A stretch of 64,000 nt of DNA from NCBI RefSeq assembly GCF_007990635.1, contig NZ_AP019846.1:620001-684000 (forward strand), in the 5' to 3' direction. The stretch comes from Leptotrichia hongkongensis (GTDB taxonomy: Bacteria; Fusobacteriota; Fusobacteriia; Fusobacteriales; Leptotrichiaceae). Position 1 is the first letter of the stretch. Each line of letters opens with the position of its first letter. The translations under genes were made by a program, and so were the position numbers. Below the pieces are notes generated by a model, which saw only the letters and a program-made list of their open reading frames with translations, was not told the DNA's origin and searched no databases. Below are positions 18,181-28,032 of this stretch, piece after piece.

Positions 18181-19269
18181 TTAATTTTTTCCAAGTTTAT
18201 CTGCTACAAGTATTGCTGCAAAAACATCATCGGCAGTAACTTTGAATGGCATGTTGTGGATTGTTTCACCTTCAGCTGTACTTGCTTTTGCTACTTCATA
18301 TAATCTTTCTTTGGAAACACTTCCCATTCCCAATTCATCCAATGTTGTAGGAAGCCCTACACTCTTACAGAACTCTACAACTTTTTTGATTTCGCATAAA
18401 CATCTGTTTTCCAGAACTAATTGCGTAATTGTTCCGAATGCAACTTTTTCTCCATGATACATGTGATGTCCTTCTTCCAGAATTGTAAGTCCGTTATGAA
18501 TAGCGTGAGCTGCCGCAAGTCCTCCACTTTCAAATCCAATTCCACTTAAATAAGTATTTGCTTCGATTATATTTTCAACAGCTTTCGTAACTACTTTATT
18601 TTCTACTGCAATTTTGGCTTTTAAACCATCTTGGAATAAAGTATCCTTACATAATTCTGCAATTGCAATAGCAGCTTTTGTAATCCCTCCTCCAGCGATT
18701 GAAGAGGCATTTGAATCAACACAGGCTTTGGCTTCATAATAAGTAGCAAGTGCATCTCCAATTCCAGCAACAAGAAGTCTGGCAGGGGCATTTACGATTA
18801 CATCAGTATCCATTATTACCATATCAGGATTTGCCTTTAAGAACAGGTATTCTTCAAATTCTCCATTTGGAGTGTAGATAACTGATAAGGCACTGCATGG
18901 TGCATCTGTTGAAGCAATTGTCGGAACGATGAAGACAGGAATATTTTCGTAATACGACACTGCTTTTGCCGCATCAAGAGTTTTTCCTCCACCGATTCCA
19001 AATACTGCATCACATTTTTTTTCTTTTAAAATATCAATATTTCGGTTAATTTCATTTTTTGAACATTCTCCCCCAAAAACTTCAACATGGTAGTTAATAC
19101 CTTCTTTTTCAAAGCTTTCAACAATTTTATCCTTAAAATTATCAAAAATAAATTTATCTACTAAAAGATATGCTCCGCTGTTACCACGTAATTTGTAATA
19201 AGATGCCAAATTAGAGATTTCATCTTTTCCTTGAATGTATTTTGATGGCGAATTAATAATCTTTCTCAT
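18181..19269 (-). CDS. gldA: Glycerol dehydrogenase family enzyme
   Basis: An iron-type (group III) alcohol dehydrogenase fold, 362 residues. The nucleotide loop GIGGGKTLDAAKA (91-103), the substrate loop STDAPCSALSV (120-130) and the three metal ligands D172, H255 and H272 are all present, matching Zn-dependent glycerol dehydrogenases. Expected reaction: glycerol + NAD+ to dihydroxyacetone + NADH. Monocistronic, with its own terminator. Confidence 0.88.
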   Translation of the reverse strand: MRKIINSPSKYIQGKDEISNLASYYKLRGNSGAYLLVDKFIFDNFKDKIVESFEKEGINYHVEVFGGECSKNEINRNIDILKEKKCDAVFGIGGGKTLDAAKAVSYYENIPVFIVPTIASTDAPCSALSVIYTPNGEFEEYLFLKANPDMVIMDTDVIVNAPARLLVAGIGDALATYYEAKACVDSNASSIAGGGITKAAIAIAELCKDTLFQDGLKAKIAVENKVVTKAVENIIEANTYLSGIGFESGGLAAAHAIHNGLTILEEGHHMYHGEKVAFGTITQLVLENRCLCEIKKVVEFCKSVGLPTTLDELGMGSVSKERLYEVAKASTAEGETIHNMPFKVTADDVFAAILVADKLGKN

Positions 19270-19353
19270 AAAAAATCATCTCCTATAAAATTTAGAATTC
19301 TTTAATAATATTATAGTGCATTTTTTCACAAAGTCAATAGTAAAATTAAAATA

Positions 19354-19405
19354 AAAAATCAAGAAATTATTCAAATATAATGTTTAAAGTAACTTCCTGA
19401 TTTTT
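19354..19405 (-). terminator. Terminator of the HAD phosphatase gene
   Basis: On the minus strand AAAAATCAGGAAGTTA pairs with TAATTTCTTGATTTTT, followed by a T-rich run. The two mismatches are G-T wobbles. Confidence 0.7.
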
Positions 19406-19412
19406 AAATTTA

Positions 19413-20039
19413 TTAAATTTTTAAAATATTTTTCAACTTCTCTTCTAATTTAGTATAATCTGGCAAATGAAGTCCTTTGATTCCTTTATTTTCAGCGGCT
19501 TCAATATTTTCCTTCATATCATCAATAAACAATGTTTCTTCTGGAATTAATCCAAATTCATAAAGAAGAGTGTCATAAATTTTTTCTTCTGGCTTTAAAA
19601 GTTTGAAATAGCATGAAATTAGGCAGCCTTCAAATAATTTAAAGAAATCGTTGTGTTTAAAGACATATTCATATGAGTCCTTGTGAAAATTTGAAAGCAC
19701 ATATAATTTGTATTCATAATGATCTCTTAATTTGTAAAGAAGCTCAATATTTTCTTTTATAGGCTTTAACAATTCAAAAAAGTCCTTGTCAAAAAAATTA
19801 TCAATTTCAGTAGCCAAATGTGGACTTCTTTCCTTAAAAATTTTCTTAGCTTCAGGATAAGTCAAAGTCCCTCTGTCAAGCATCAGCCATTCCTTTGTAC
19901 CAATCACATTGTCATGAAAATCTTCTCTTTTTTCTTTTGGCAATTTTTCTTTTAAATAAGTGTCTTTGTCAAAATTTATTAAAACATTTCCTAAATCAAA
20001 TACTATATTTTTTATTTTTTTAGAATTCATATTTTCCAT
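19413..20039 (-). CDS. HAD-family phosphatase, YihX-like
   Basis: A 208-residue HAD subfamily IA hydrolase. Motif I reads FDLGNVLINFD (residues 14-24), where the usual second aspartate is replaced by Gly-Asn as in the YihX (glucose-1-phosphate phosphatase) group. Motif II is VLSNFH, motif III lysine is in KLLKPEE, and motif IV is FIDDMKEN. The substrate cannot be read from sequence. ATG at 20039 could alternatively begin four codons in (MNSKK). Confidence 0.78.
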   Translation of the reverse strand: MENMNSKKIKNIVFDLGNVLINFDKDTYLKEKLPKEKREDFHDNVIGTKEWLMLDRGTLTYPEAKKIFKERSPHLATEIDNFFDKDFFELLKPIKENIELLYKLRDHYEYKLYVLSNFHKDSYEYVFKHNDFFKLFEGCLISCYFKLLKPEEKIYDTLLYEFGLIPEETLFIDDMKENIEAAENKGIKGLHLPDYTKLEEKLKNILKI

Positions 20040-20226
20040 TTTGTTTGTACCTCCGACTACTTGTCTATCTTTTAATTAATAATTTTTTTATTTTCAACGT
20101 TTCTAATAATTACATATTGTTTCCTAAACTTCATAATATCACACTTTTTCCAAGTTTTTGTATAATTTTTTAAATACTTTTCAGCTTGCTGATATTATTT
20201 ACCATTAATTCTGCAATTAGCAAATT

Positions 20227-21939
20227 TTATTCTGCCATAAAATTCTTCACAAAATTCAAAACTTCTTCAACTTTTATATCTGTACTTTCTCCAGTTTTTC
20301 TATCTTTCACTTCTACAATTCCATCAGCTGCACCTTTCCCAACAACTATTTTTAATGGGAAACCAATTAAGTCGGCATCTTTGAATTTGAATCCTGCTCT
20401 TTCATTTCTGTCGTCTAATACAGTTTCAATTTTATTTTGATTTAGTTCATTATACAATTGTTCACCTATATTTACCTGTGTTTCGTCTTTCATATTGGCG
20501 ATTATCACATCAACATGGTAAGGAGCTATTGCTTTTGGCCATATTATACCGTATTCATCGTGGTTTTGTTCAATTGCAGCTGAAATGATTCTTGACATTC
20601 CCATTCCGTAACATCCCATTTTCATAACTGCTTGTTTTCCATTTTCATCAAGAACAGTAGCGTTTAGAGCTTTTGAATATTTTTCCCCAAGCTTGAAAAT
20701 ATGCCCAACTTCTATTCCACGTGCAATTTTTAGTACTCCTTTTCCATCAGGGGAAATATCTCCAGCTCTGGCAGTTCTGATATCTGCAACTAAGTCATAT
20801 GCCAAGTCTTCAATATTTACGTTTACATAGTGATAATCAGCTTTATTAGCACCCAAAGCAAAGTTTCTTACATATTTTACAGTTTCGTCAATTACAACGT
20901 ATAAGCCTTCTTTTTTTTCATAAGAGCCTGCATATCCAGCAACCAGTCCGAATTTTTCACATTCTTCCTCGCTCATCATTTCAAGTTCTGTAGAAGCTCC
21001 AATTACATTTTTTAATTTTATAGGATTTACATCCAAATCTCCACGAATTAGGGCTAGCACAAATTTTTCCCCATCTTCAAGAATTTCCTTCAGCATTACT
21101 GCCTTTACAGTTTTTTCTTTAGGGATATTCAAGAAATTAGCCAGCTCTTCAATTGTTTTTGCATTTGGAGTTTCAACTAATTCTTTTGGAAGTTTTTCTT
21201 CGCTGCTTTCTTTTAGTTCAATAATGCTTGTTGCTTTTTCAACGTTTGCCGCATAATCTGAAGAGTCGCTGTATAAAATATCATCTTCTCCACTTTCTGC
21301 AAGCACCATAAATTCGTGTGAAGCATCACCTCCGATAGAACCGGTATCAGCTTCAACTGCCCTGTAATTAAGTCCCATTCTTTCCAAAATTCTTGAATAA
21401 GTGTCTTTCATGTTCAAATATTCCTCATCAAGCGACTCCTGTGTTAAATGAAAACTGTAAGCATCCTTCATTACAAATTCCCTTCCACGCATAAGCCCGA
21501 ATCTTGGACGCATTTCATCCCTAAATTTTGTCTGAATCTGATAAACGTTAAAAGGCAGTTCCTTGTACGATGAAATTGAATCTCTTACAACATCCGTAAT
21601 AACTTCCTCGTGAGTAGGCCCAAGCGAAAATTCCCTCTCATTTCTGTCCTTTAATCTCATAAGTTCAGGCCCATAAGCAAACCAACGTCCAGATTCTTCC
21701 CAAAGTGAAGCAGGCTGCAGTACAGGCATAAGCAATTCTTGAGCTCCTGCTTTATCCATTTCTTCCCTCGTAATATTTTCTATCTTTTTAAGAACTCTAT
21801 ACCCAAATGGCAAATAAGTATAAACTCCTCTCGTAAGCTGCTTAATCATAAATGCTCTAAGCATAAGCTGATGGCTCACAATTTGAGCCTCTTTTGGTGC
21901 TTCCTTATATGTTTTTAAAAATGCTCTTGATAATCTCAT
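20227..21939 (-). CDS. proS: Prolyl-tRNA synthetase (bacterial type with editing domain)
   Basis: A 570-residue class II synthetase. Motif 2 is in FRDEMRPRFGLMRGREF and motif 3 in GCYGMGMSRIISAAIEQ. The insertion between them (about residues 220-390) is the INS/YbaK-like editing domain that removes mischarged alanine. A free-standing YbaK is also encoded nearby (22994). MRLSRAFLKT is the standard N-terminus. No T-box leader is visible upstream. Confidence 0.96.
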   Translation of the reverse strand: MRLSRAFLKTYKEAPKEAQIVSHQLMLRAFMIKQLTRGVYTYLPFGYRVLKKIENITREEMDKAGAQELLMPVLQPASLWEESGRWFAYGPELMRLKDRNEREFSLGPTHEEVITDVVRDSISSYKELPFNVYQIQTKFRDEMRPRFGLMRGREFVMKDAYSFHLTQESLDEEYLNMKDTYSRILERMGLNYRAVEADTGSIGGDASHEFMVLAESGEDDILYSDSSDYAANVEKATSIIELKESSEEKLPKELVETPNAKTIEELANFLNIPKEKTVKAVMLKEILEDGEKFVLALIRGDLDVNPIKLKNVIGASTELEMMSEEECEKFGLVAGYAGSYEKKEGLYVVIDETVKYVRNFALGANKADYHYVNVNIEDLAYDLVADIRTARAGDISPDGKGVLKIARGIEVGHIFKLGEKYSKALNATVLDENGKQAVMKMGCYGMGMSRIISAAIEQNHDEYGIIWPKAIAPYHVDVIIANMKDETQVNIGEQLYNELNQNKIETVLDDRNERAGFKFKDADLIGFPLKIVVGKGAADGIVEVKDRKTGESTDIKVEEVLNFVKNFMAE

Positions 21940-22166
21940 ATTTTCTCCTTCTATATTTAATTTTTATTGTATTGTAATGCTTATATTGTATATTTTTTTT
22001 GAATTTTTAGCAATAGTTTTTTAAAAAATAATATTATGAGAAAGTAAATTTATAATTTAAAATGAATTTACTATAAAAAGATTTTACAATTCGATATGCT
22101 AAAGCGAGTTTGAAACAAAAAATTTCTAACGATTTGAAATTAGTAATATATAATTTTTTAGTTAAC

Positions 22167-22271
22167 ATGAAGAATAATGCGGAAGTAGAGCAGATATTTA
22201 TTGATTATATAGTTTATAATGAAGATAGGGATGACCCTGTTTTGGAATTAATTAATTCTTATTGGAAATAG
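22167..22271 (+). pseudogene. Remnant reading frame of unknown origin
   Basis: The 460-base stretch 21940-22399 lacks an intact gene. It holds a coherent open frame that starts without a start codon near 22080 and can initiate only at ATG 22167, giving 34 residues ending LELINSYWK. No ribosome site precedes that ATG. The codon pattern (for example VEQIFIDYIVYNEDRDDP) looks protein-like, so I read it as the 3' remnant of a lost gene; I do not recognise it. Confidence 0.35.
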
Positions 22272-22303
22272 AAAAATTATTAATAAAATATAAGTTTGAA
22301 TAT

Positions 22304-22332
22304 TTGGAAATTTATATAATATGTGGTATAAT
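22304..22332 (+). promoter_or_regulatory. Extended -10 promoter
   Basis: TTGGAA (22304-22309), spacer 17, TGG-TATAAT (TATAAT at 22327-22332). It lies about 70 bases before the secreted protein start. Confidence 0.55.
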
Positions 22333-22399
22333 TATCTTAGAAGAATAGAAAAATTATTTTAAATTTATAAAAAAATTAGAAAAAAAGGAGAGATTTACA

Positions 22400-22831
22400 A
22401 TGAAAAAACTAATTTTATTGGGATTATTGGCATTTTCAGCTTTTGGAATAGCAGAACCTTATAGAGATGAAAGAGGAGTGCTTTTTATGAGCGAGAAGGA
22501 ATGGACAGAATTTTACAATAAAGATGGACAGGAAGTAGCCGCTTGTGTGCCAATAGGATCTATAATTATGGAAGAAAGCTACATAAAAGATGGTAAGAAA
22601 ATGACACACACTTTAGCAGAAGTTCAGCAAGGAATTAAACAATTTAATGAAATGCTAGGTGAAGCTGGACTTCGTGATATTAATGGTGGAAAAGATAAAA
22701 TTCACGAGTTCTACTACGCAGCAGTATGTAAAAGACCTACACAAAAACAATATGATTTGGTAGGTTCTCCAACATTCAAAAAAACAATGGAGAGAATTTT
22801 TGAAACTCACAAAGTTATAGAAGACAAATAA
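22400..22831 (+). CDS. Secreted protein of unknown function
   Basis: A 143-residue protein with a clear signal peptide (MKKLILLGLLAFSAFGIA, cleavage likely before EPY). The mature part of about 125 residues is charged and has two cysteines, C49 and C110, which could form a disulfide. No transmembrane segment or lipobox follows. AAAAAGGAGAG precedes the ATG. It has its own promoter and terminator. No family recognised. Confidence 0.7.
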   Translation: MKKLILLGLLAFSAFGIAEPYRDERGVLFMSEKEWTEFYNKDGQEVAACVPIGSIIMEESYIKDGKKMTHTLAEVQQGIKQFNEMLGEAGLRDINGGKDKIHEFYYAAVCKRPTQKQYDLVGSPTFKKTMERIFETHKVIEDK

Positions 22832-22846
22832 AATTTTTTTTAACGT

Positions 22847-22878
22847 AAAAGGGCAATAGTTTATATTTTTGCTCTTTT
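22847..22878 (+). terminator. Rho-independent terminator
   Basis: AAAAGGGCAA (22847-22856) pairs with TTGCTCTTTT (22869-22878), one wobble, and is followed by a T-rich run. Confidence 0.75.
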
Positions 22879-22928
22879 ATTTTTGTTTAAATTTTTCTCT
22901 TTTTATCATAAGGATAGATTTTTTTTAA

Positions 22929-22957
22929 TTGACTGAAAAAAATTAATTTGATATACT
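22929..22957 (+). promoter_or_regulatory. Promoter of ybaK
   Basis: TTGACT (22929-22934), spacer 17, TATACT (22952-22957) preceded by TGA (extended -10). Confidence 0.55.
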
Positions 22958-22993
22958 AAAAATAACAAAAATCGAGTATGGGGGCAATGAAAT

Positions 22994-23494
22994 ATGAAAC
23001 ATAAGAAAGAAAAAATTGCAAAAACAAATGCATTAAGACAGCTTGATAAACAGAAGATTCCATATATTATTCACACTTATGAGTGGAGCGAGAATAAAAG
23101 TGGAGGGCTTGGTGTTGCTGAGAAGTTGCCTGAACTAGCGGATAGAGTTTTTAAGACAATTGTTTTGAAAGGGAAAAGTAAAAATTTGTATGTGTGTGTA
23201 ATTCATGGAGAAGCACATTTGGATTTGAAAAAGGTTGCAAAGGCCTGTGAAGAGAAAAATATTGATTTATTGCCACTTTCAGAACTGGAAAAAGAAACAG
23301 GATATATTCGTGGAGGATGTTCTCCTGTAGGAATGAAGAAGCTGTTTAAAACTTTTTTTGACAAGGAAGTTGAAAAATTTGATAAAATAATGGTTTCGGC
23401 TGGCAGACGAGGACTGCAGATGGAAGTAGAAAGACAAAAATTGGTTGAAGTTGTGAAAGGAAATATTGTGGATTTGACGATGGAAGAAATTTAG
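22994..23494 (+). CDS. ybaK: Cys-tRNA(Pro)/Cys-tRNA(Cys) deacylase YbaK
   Basis: A 166-residue free-standing editing protein of the YbaK/EbsC family, which hydrolyses Cys mischarged onto tRNA(Pro). Family marks are FKTIVLKG (about residues 52-59), the conserved lysine in that motif, and the [10 protein letters not shown] loop (about 108-117). It complements the editing domain of proS encoded 1 kb away on the other strand. ATG 22994 is preceded by GGGGCAATGAAAT, a weak ribosome site. Confidence 0.9.
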   Translation: MKHKKEKIAKTNALRQLDKQKIPYIIHTYEWSENKSGGLGVAEKLPELADRVFKTIVLKGKSKNLYVCVIHGEAHLDLKKVAKACEEKNIDLLPLSELEKETGYIRGGCSPVGMKKLFKTFFDKEVEKFDKIMVSAGRRGLQMEVERQKLVEVVKGNIVDLTMEEI

Positions 23495-23505
23495 ATTGTG
23501 AAGGG

Positions 23506-23658
23506 ATGATTGTTTTTATGAAAGAGAAAGTTAGAATTGGGAAAGGCTCTATTGTAGCAGCTGGGGCAGTGGTTACGAAAGATGTTCCAAAATACAGTAT
23601 TGCAGGAGGGATTCCTGCTAAAGTGATAAGAGAGTTGACAGAAGAAGAGAGAAAGTAA
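23506..23658 (+). pseudogene. C-terminal fragment of a hexapeptide-repeat O-acetyltransferase
   Basis: Fifty codons from ATG 23506 encode [19 protein letters not shown] and [13 protein letters not shown], the last coil and C-terminal loop of left-handed beta-helix acetyltransferases (maltose/galactoside acetyltransferase group). The catalytic N-terminal coils are absent, and the fragment begins 11 bases after ybaK stops. It is a truncated remnant and is not expected to be active. Confidence 0.75.
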
Positions 23659-23719
23659 ACGATAAAGGAGGAAAAGATACGATGTTTAAACGTTAATTTA
23701 TTTTTCTGCTTCATTCCTT

Positions 23720-23768
23720 TAGTATGCATTTTAGTTATAGTAAACTTGCAAAATTGATATTGTACTTT
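23720..23768 (+). promoter_or_regulatory. Putative LysR operator upstream of the aldo/keto reductase
   Basis: TAGTATGCATTTTAGTTATAG (23720-23740) followed after 15 bases by GATATTGTACTTT. Almost the same arrangement occurs at 25616-25664, at the other side of the lysR gene (20 of 21 bases in the first block). Shared blocks at two promoters flanking a LysR regulator suggest its binding sites; binding is inferred. Confidence 0.6.
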
Positions 23769-23809
23769 AGAAAAATTTTTTTGTAAAATATGTTCAAGAA
23801 GATTGATAG

Positions 23810-24700
<891 letters not shown>

Positions 24701-24709
24701 TAAAAATAC

Positions 24710-24734
24710 GAGGGAGATTTCTTCCCTCTTATTT
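24710..24734. terminator. Terminator between the aldo/keto reductase and lysR
   Basis: GAGGGA (24710-24715) pairs with TCCCTC (24723-24728), followed by TTATTTTTT. The genes converge here, and the lysR stop codon is at 24736. Confidence 0.75.
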
Positions 24735-24735
24735 T

Positions 24736-25587
24736 TTAAGAATTTTTACTAAAACTATCAAAAAGTTTCTCAATTTCATTTTTTATATTTTTCTTACAGA
24801 CACAGTAGAAAGTCATTTTTGCTTCCTTGTCAGCAATTGGGATTGAAATATTATTTTTGAAATTGTCTTCACGTTCAAGTGTGAAATTTGAACGGAAATG
24901 CAGTAAATTTTGCATTTCAGCTAATTCCTGATAAATAATCCTGTCGTTTTGGATAAGAAAGTTCATATTAGGCATTTTTTCTAAAACTACATCCTTCCAT
25001 ATTCCGATTGGATTGAATAAGAGCATTCTGTCATCTGTAATATCTGAAAAATGTATTTCCTTTTTTTTAGCCAGTGGATGCTGCAAAGGAACTGATAAAA
25101 ATAGTTGTTCAGTTTTGTATTTTATGCAGAAAAATTCAGAATTATTAATAGGTTCAGAAAGTATAATCATCTGATAAATGTCATTTTTAAGTTTTTCAAA
25201 TAACTGAAGATTATTTTCTATTTTATGAAGAATATATTTTTCAGGATAAAATCTTCCAAATAATGAAATCATATCCCACAATGGAGCCGGAGCACATGAA
25301 CCGATTGAAAAATTATTTTGAACCAGATTATTTTTATTAACTTTTTCTTCCATTTCATCTACAAGATTGAATATTTTTTCTGCGTACTGGATAACAGTTT
25401 TTCTATTTTCATTTAATTCCATCTTATTTTTTTTCCTGTCAAACAGTTCAACCCCTAAAGTTTTTTCCAGCTTTTGTATCGAACGGGAAAGGGCAGGCTG
25501 TGAAATATACAACTCTTCAGCAGCTTTTGATAATGTTCCATATGTTGCAAATGCAATAAGCTGTTTAAGTTGTTCCAATTCTATCAT
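24736..25587 (-). CDS. LysR-family transcriptional regulator
   Basis: A 283-residue regulator. The N-terminal winged helix (TLSKAAEELYISQPALSRSIQKLEKTLGVELFDR, in the first 60 residues) is canonical; the rest is the ligand-binding domain. I start at ATG 25587 (MIELEQLKQL) with AGGTGA upstream; an in-frame GTG three codons earlier is possible. It is transcribed away from the exported hydrolase at 25735 and towards the aldo/keto reductase, and matching operator sequences lie beside both. Its ligand is unknown; the neighbours suggest an aldehyde, quinone or ester signal. Confidence 0.9.
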   Translation of the reverse strand: MIELEQLKQLIAFATYGTLSKAAEELYISQPALSRSIQKLEKTLGVELFDRKKNKMELNENRKTVIQYAEKIFNLVDEMEEKVNKNNLVQNNFSIGSCAPAPLWDMISLFGRFYPEKYILHKIENNLQLFEKLKNDIYQMIILSEPINNSEFFCIKYKTEQLFLSVPLQHPLAKKKEIHFSDITDDRMLLFNPIGIWKDVVLEKMPNMNFLIQNDRIIYQELAEMQNLLHFRSNFTLEREDNFKNNISIPIADKEAKMTFYCVCKKNIKNEIEKLFDSFSKNS

Positions 25588-25615
25588 ATAAATCACCTCA
25601 TATAATTTTTATTTC

Positions 25616-25664
25616 TAGTATGCATTTTAATTATAGCACATTTTATAAACGGTATTGTACTTTT
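25616..25664 (+). promoter_or_regulatory. Putative LysR operator between lysR and the exported hydrolase
   Basis: TAGTATGCATTTTAATTATAG (25616-25636), then after 14 bases CGGTATTGTACTTTT. It matches the site at 23720-23768 and lies in the divergent lysR/hydrolase promoter region, a standard position for LysR autoregulation. Confidence 0.6.
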
Positions 25665-25734
25665 ATCTTAAATTTTAGTATTATAACTACATGAAGATAA
25701 GGAAATAAAAATAAGAAAATGAAGGAGATTATAT

Positions 25735-26799
25735 ATGAAAAAAAATTTAATATTATTAATGGCAATAGGGATATTATTAGCAACTGCAAGTTTTGGATTT
25801 CAGAAGCCTGTAACAATTAAAGAACAGGGAAGTTTTATGGCAGGAGGAACAGTTGTAACATCACCAGGAGAATATAAAGATTCGGAGCCTATGAATTTTG
25901 ATGGGGAAACATTACATGGAGATCATGCCTATGTATTTTATCAAAAGCCAGTAAAAGCAAAAAAGAATAGTATTGTATTTTTACATGGGTATGGACAGTC
26001 AGGAAAAAGTTGGGAAAGTACACCAGATGGAAGAGATGGATTTCAAAATATATTTTTGGAAAAAGGATACAGTACATATATTGTTGACCAGCCTAGACGT
26101 GGTAGAGCTGGGCAGTCAACAGTTCCAAGAAATTTAACAGCAAGACCGGATGACCAGCTTTGGTATAATAATTTTCGTATAGGACAATGGCCAAATATAT
26201 ATGACAATGTTTCAGTCCCTAGAGATAAGGAATCTCGAGAACAGTTTTTTAGACAGATGACTCCTGATACTGGAGATTTTAACCAAAAAGTTATAAGTGA
26301 TGCAATGGTAAAAGTTTTTGAAAAATCTGGAAATGGAGTTTTAGTAACTCACTCTGCCGGTGGAGGACCAGGATGGGATACTGCGATAAAATCTGACAAA
26401 GTCAAAGGAGTAATTGCATTAGAACCAGGAACATTTCCATTTCCAAAAGGGAAATTACCTAAAGTAGAAAAAACTACAAGTCCATTTCCTGCTAGTGGAT
26501 ACGAAGTATCAGATGAAGAATTTAAAAAATTAACAAAAGTACCGATAGTTGTATATTTTGGAGATAATATTCCAACTGAAATAACAGATAACTGGGGACT
26601 TGATAACTGGAGAATAAGAGTAAACTTAGCAAGAAAATGGGAAAAAATGATGAATGAAGCAGGTGGAGATGTAAAAGTTGTAATGCTACCTGATATAGGA
26701 ATAAAAGGAAGTACACACTTTATGATGGCAGATTTAAATAATAGAGAAGTAGCAAATGCTATGGAAAAATGGATGAGGGAAAAAGGATTAGCAAAATAA
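25735..26799 (+). CDS. Exported alpha/beta hydrolase (esterase-like)
   Basis: A 354-residue protein with a signal peptide (about residues 1-20). The alpha/beta hydrolase core begins IVFLHGYGQSGKSWE; the nucleophile elbow is THSAGG with S207, and the histidine near the C-terminus is in GSTHFMMADLNN. It probably hydrolyses an ester or lactone outside the cytoplasm; the substrate is unknown. AAGGAG precedes ATG 25735. It follows the divergent LysR operator, so it is the best candidate for direct LysR control. Its codon usage (frequent CAG) resembles the genome, unlike the next four genes. Confidence 0.8.
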   Translation: MKKNLILLMAIGILLATASFGFQKPVTIKEQGSFMAGGTVVTSPGEYKDSEPMNFDGETLHGDHAYVFYQKPVKAKKNSIVFLHGYGQSGKSWESTPDGRDGFQNIFLEKGYSTYIVDQPRRGRAGQSTVPRNLTARPDDQLWYNNFRIGQWPNIYDNVSVPRDKESREQFFRQMTPDTGDFNQKVISDAMVKVFEKSGNGVLVTHSAGGGPGWDTAIKSDKVKGVIALEPGTFPFPKGKLPKVEKTTSPFPASGYEVSDEEFKKLTKVPIVVYFGDNIPTEITDNWGLDNWRIRVNLARKWEKMMNEAGGDVKVVMLPDIGIKGSTHFMMADLNNREVANAMEKWMREKGLAK

Positions 26800-26909
26800 A
26801 AATAGCAGAGTAATAAAAGCACATGAAAATCTTGATAAAGTTCATGTGGAATTAAAAAATGCCAAAATAAATAATTTTGACTCTTAAAATAAAATTTGGA
26901 AGGAAAAGA

Positions 26910-26958
26910 ATGAAAAAATAAAAAAATATATCTTAACTTTCACAATCTTTTTACTGGG
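26910..26958 (+). pseudogene. Possible signal-peptide remnant before the cupin gene
   Basis: In 26800-26970 there is no intact gene. After GGAAGG, ATG AAA AAA runs into a stop, but one frame on the sequence reads KKYILTFTIFLLGGI then stop, a typical secretion signal. A second open stretch (26792-26887) reads KAHENLDKVHVELKNAKIN. Both look like gene debris at the left edge of the CAA-rich block. Confidence 0.3.
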
Positions 26959-26970
26959 AGGAATTTAATT

Positions 26971-28032
26971 ATGGCAAATTCAGTAAATAATCTAAGTATT
27001 ACTAAAAAAGAAAATTTAAAATATATCAAAGCAGATCCAAAATATTTTTCAGGAGAAGCAGAGTTTGCAATCTTACCACAAATTGATATATCTAAGGATA
27101 GTGTTGCAATAGTAGATTTTGAAGTTGGAGTAGTTAACAATTGGCATTCACATTCAAAAGGGCAATATTTATGTATAACTGAGGGAGAAGGTAGAGTTCA
27201 AGAATGGGGTAAGGAAATTCAATATGTAAAGAAAGATGATGTTGTATGGATACCAGCAGATGTAAAACATTGGCATGGAGCTGGGGAAACAACTTCAATG
27301 TCCCACTTAGTAATAACACCTGATACTGAAAATAATACAACTACTTGGTTTGAAAAAGTTGAATTAAATGAAAAACCAACAGAAGAAAGATTAAAAACTT
27401 CTATTGAAACACATAAACAAAATACTTCTTTGACAGAAAAACAACTAGCTATTGTTTCAATAGCAGCTAATACAGCAAAAGGAGATTTAAATAAATTAAA
27501 AGTAGCTTTGAATAAGGGATTAGATAAAGGTTTAACTATTAATGAAATAAGAGAAATTTTAAATCATCAATATGCTTATATAGGTTTTCCAAGAGCACTA
27601 AATGGAATGCTTACTTTAAATAAAGTGTTAGAAGAAAGAAAAGTTAATGGTAAAAAAGATATTGAAGGGAAAGTTCCTACAAATAAGGGGGATATAAATT
27701 ACTATGAATATGGAACAGAAACTTTAAGTATTTTATCTCAAAGAGATAGCAGTGGATTATTACAAAATTTTGATGGAGTTGACTATGCTTTAAAGGCACA
27801 TTTATTTGGTTATTTATTTAGTAGAGATAATTTAAACTATGTAAATAGAGAATTAACAACAGTTTCAACCATTTCCACAATATCAGGTGGAGAGGCACAA
27901 TTAGCTTCACATGTTAATTTAATAAGTAATCTAGGAATTAAAAAAAGTGATTTAGAAAAAGTTGTAAATATTTTAAATAAAGAAGTTGATAGTGATTCAT
28001 CTAATAGATTAAAAGGAGTTGTTGAAAAATGA
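26971..28032 (+). CDS. Cupin-carboxymuconolactone decarboxylase fusion protein
   Basis: A 353-residue cytoplasmic protein. The N-terminal cupin (about 30-115) has metal-type histidines in NNWHSHSKGQYL (H59, H61) and KHWHGAG (H100, H102). The C-terminal half holds carboxymuconolactone decarboxylase/AhpD-like helices (about 150-235, with EIREILNHQYAYIGFPRALNG, and 255-350). The only cysteine is C68, so the CxxC of AhpD peroxidases is missing and peroxidase activity is unlikely. Glutamine is encoded by CAA throughout. GGGAGG precedes ATG 26971; the stop overlaps the next gene by 4 bases. Confidence 0.8.
   Translation: MANSVNNLSITKKENLKYIKADPKYFSGEAEFAILPQIDISKDSVAIVDFEVGVVNNWHSHSKGQYLCITEGEGRVQEWGKEIQYVKKDDVVWIPADVKHWHGAGETTSMSHLVITPDTENNTTTWFEKVELNEKPTEERLKTSIETHKQNTSLTEKQLAIVSIAANTAKGDLNKLKVALNKGLDKGLTINEIREILNHQYAYIGFPRALNGMLTLNKVLEERKVNGKKDIEGKVPTNKGDINYYEYGTETLSILSQRDSSGLLQNFDGVDYALKAHLFGYLFSRDNLNYVNRELTTVSTISTISGGEAQLASHVNLISNLGIKKSDLEKVVNILNKEVDSDSSNRLKGVVEK

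Noticed and set aside
21940-22080. T-box or other riboswitch upstream of proS
   Set aside because: No T-box consensus (TGGNACCGCG-type) or specifier hairpin could be found on the minus strand.
26349-26822. 157-codon minus-strand frame opposite the exported hydrolase
   Set aside because: It is antisense to a complete alpha/beta hydrolase with signal peptide and catalytic motifs, and its hydrophobic look arises from the complement.
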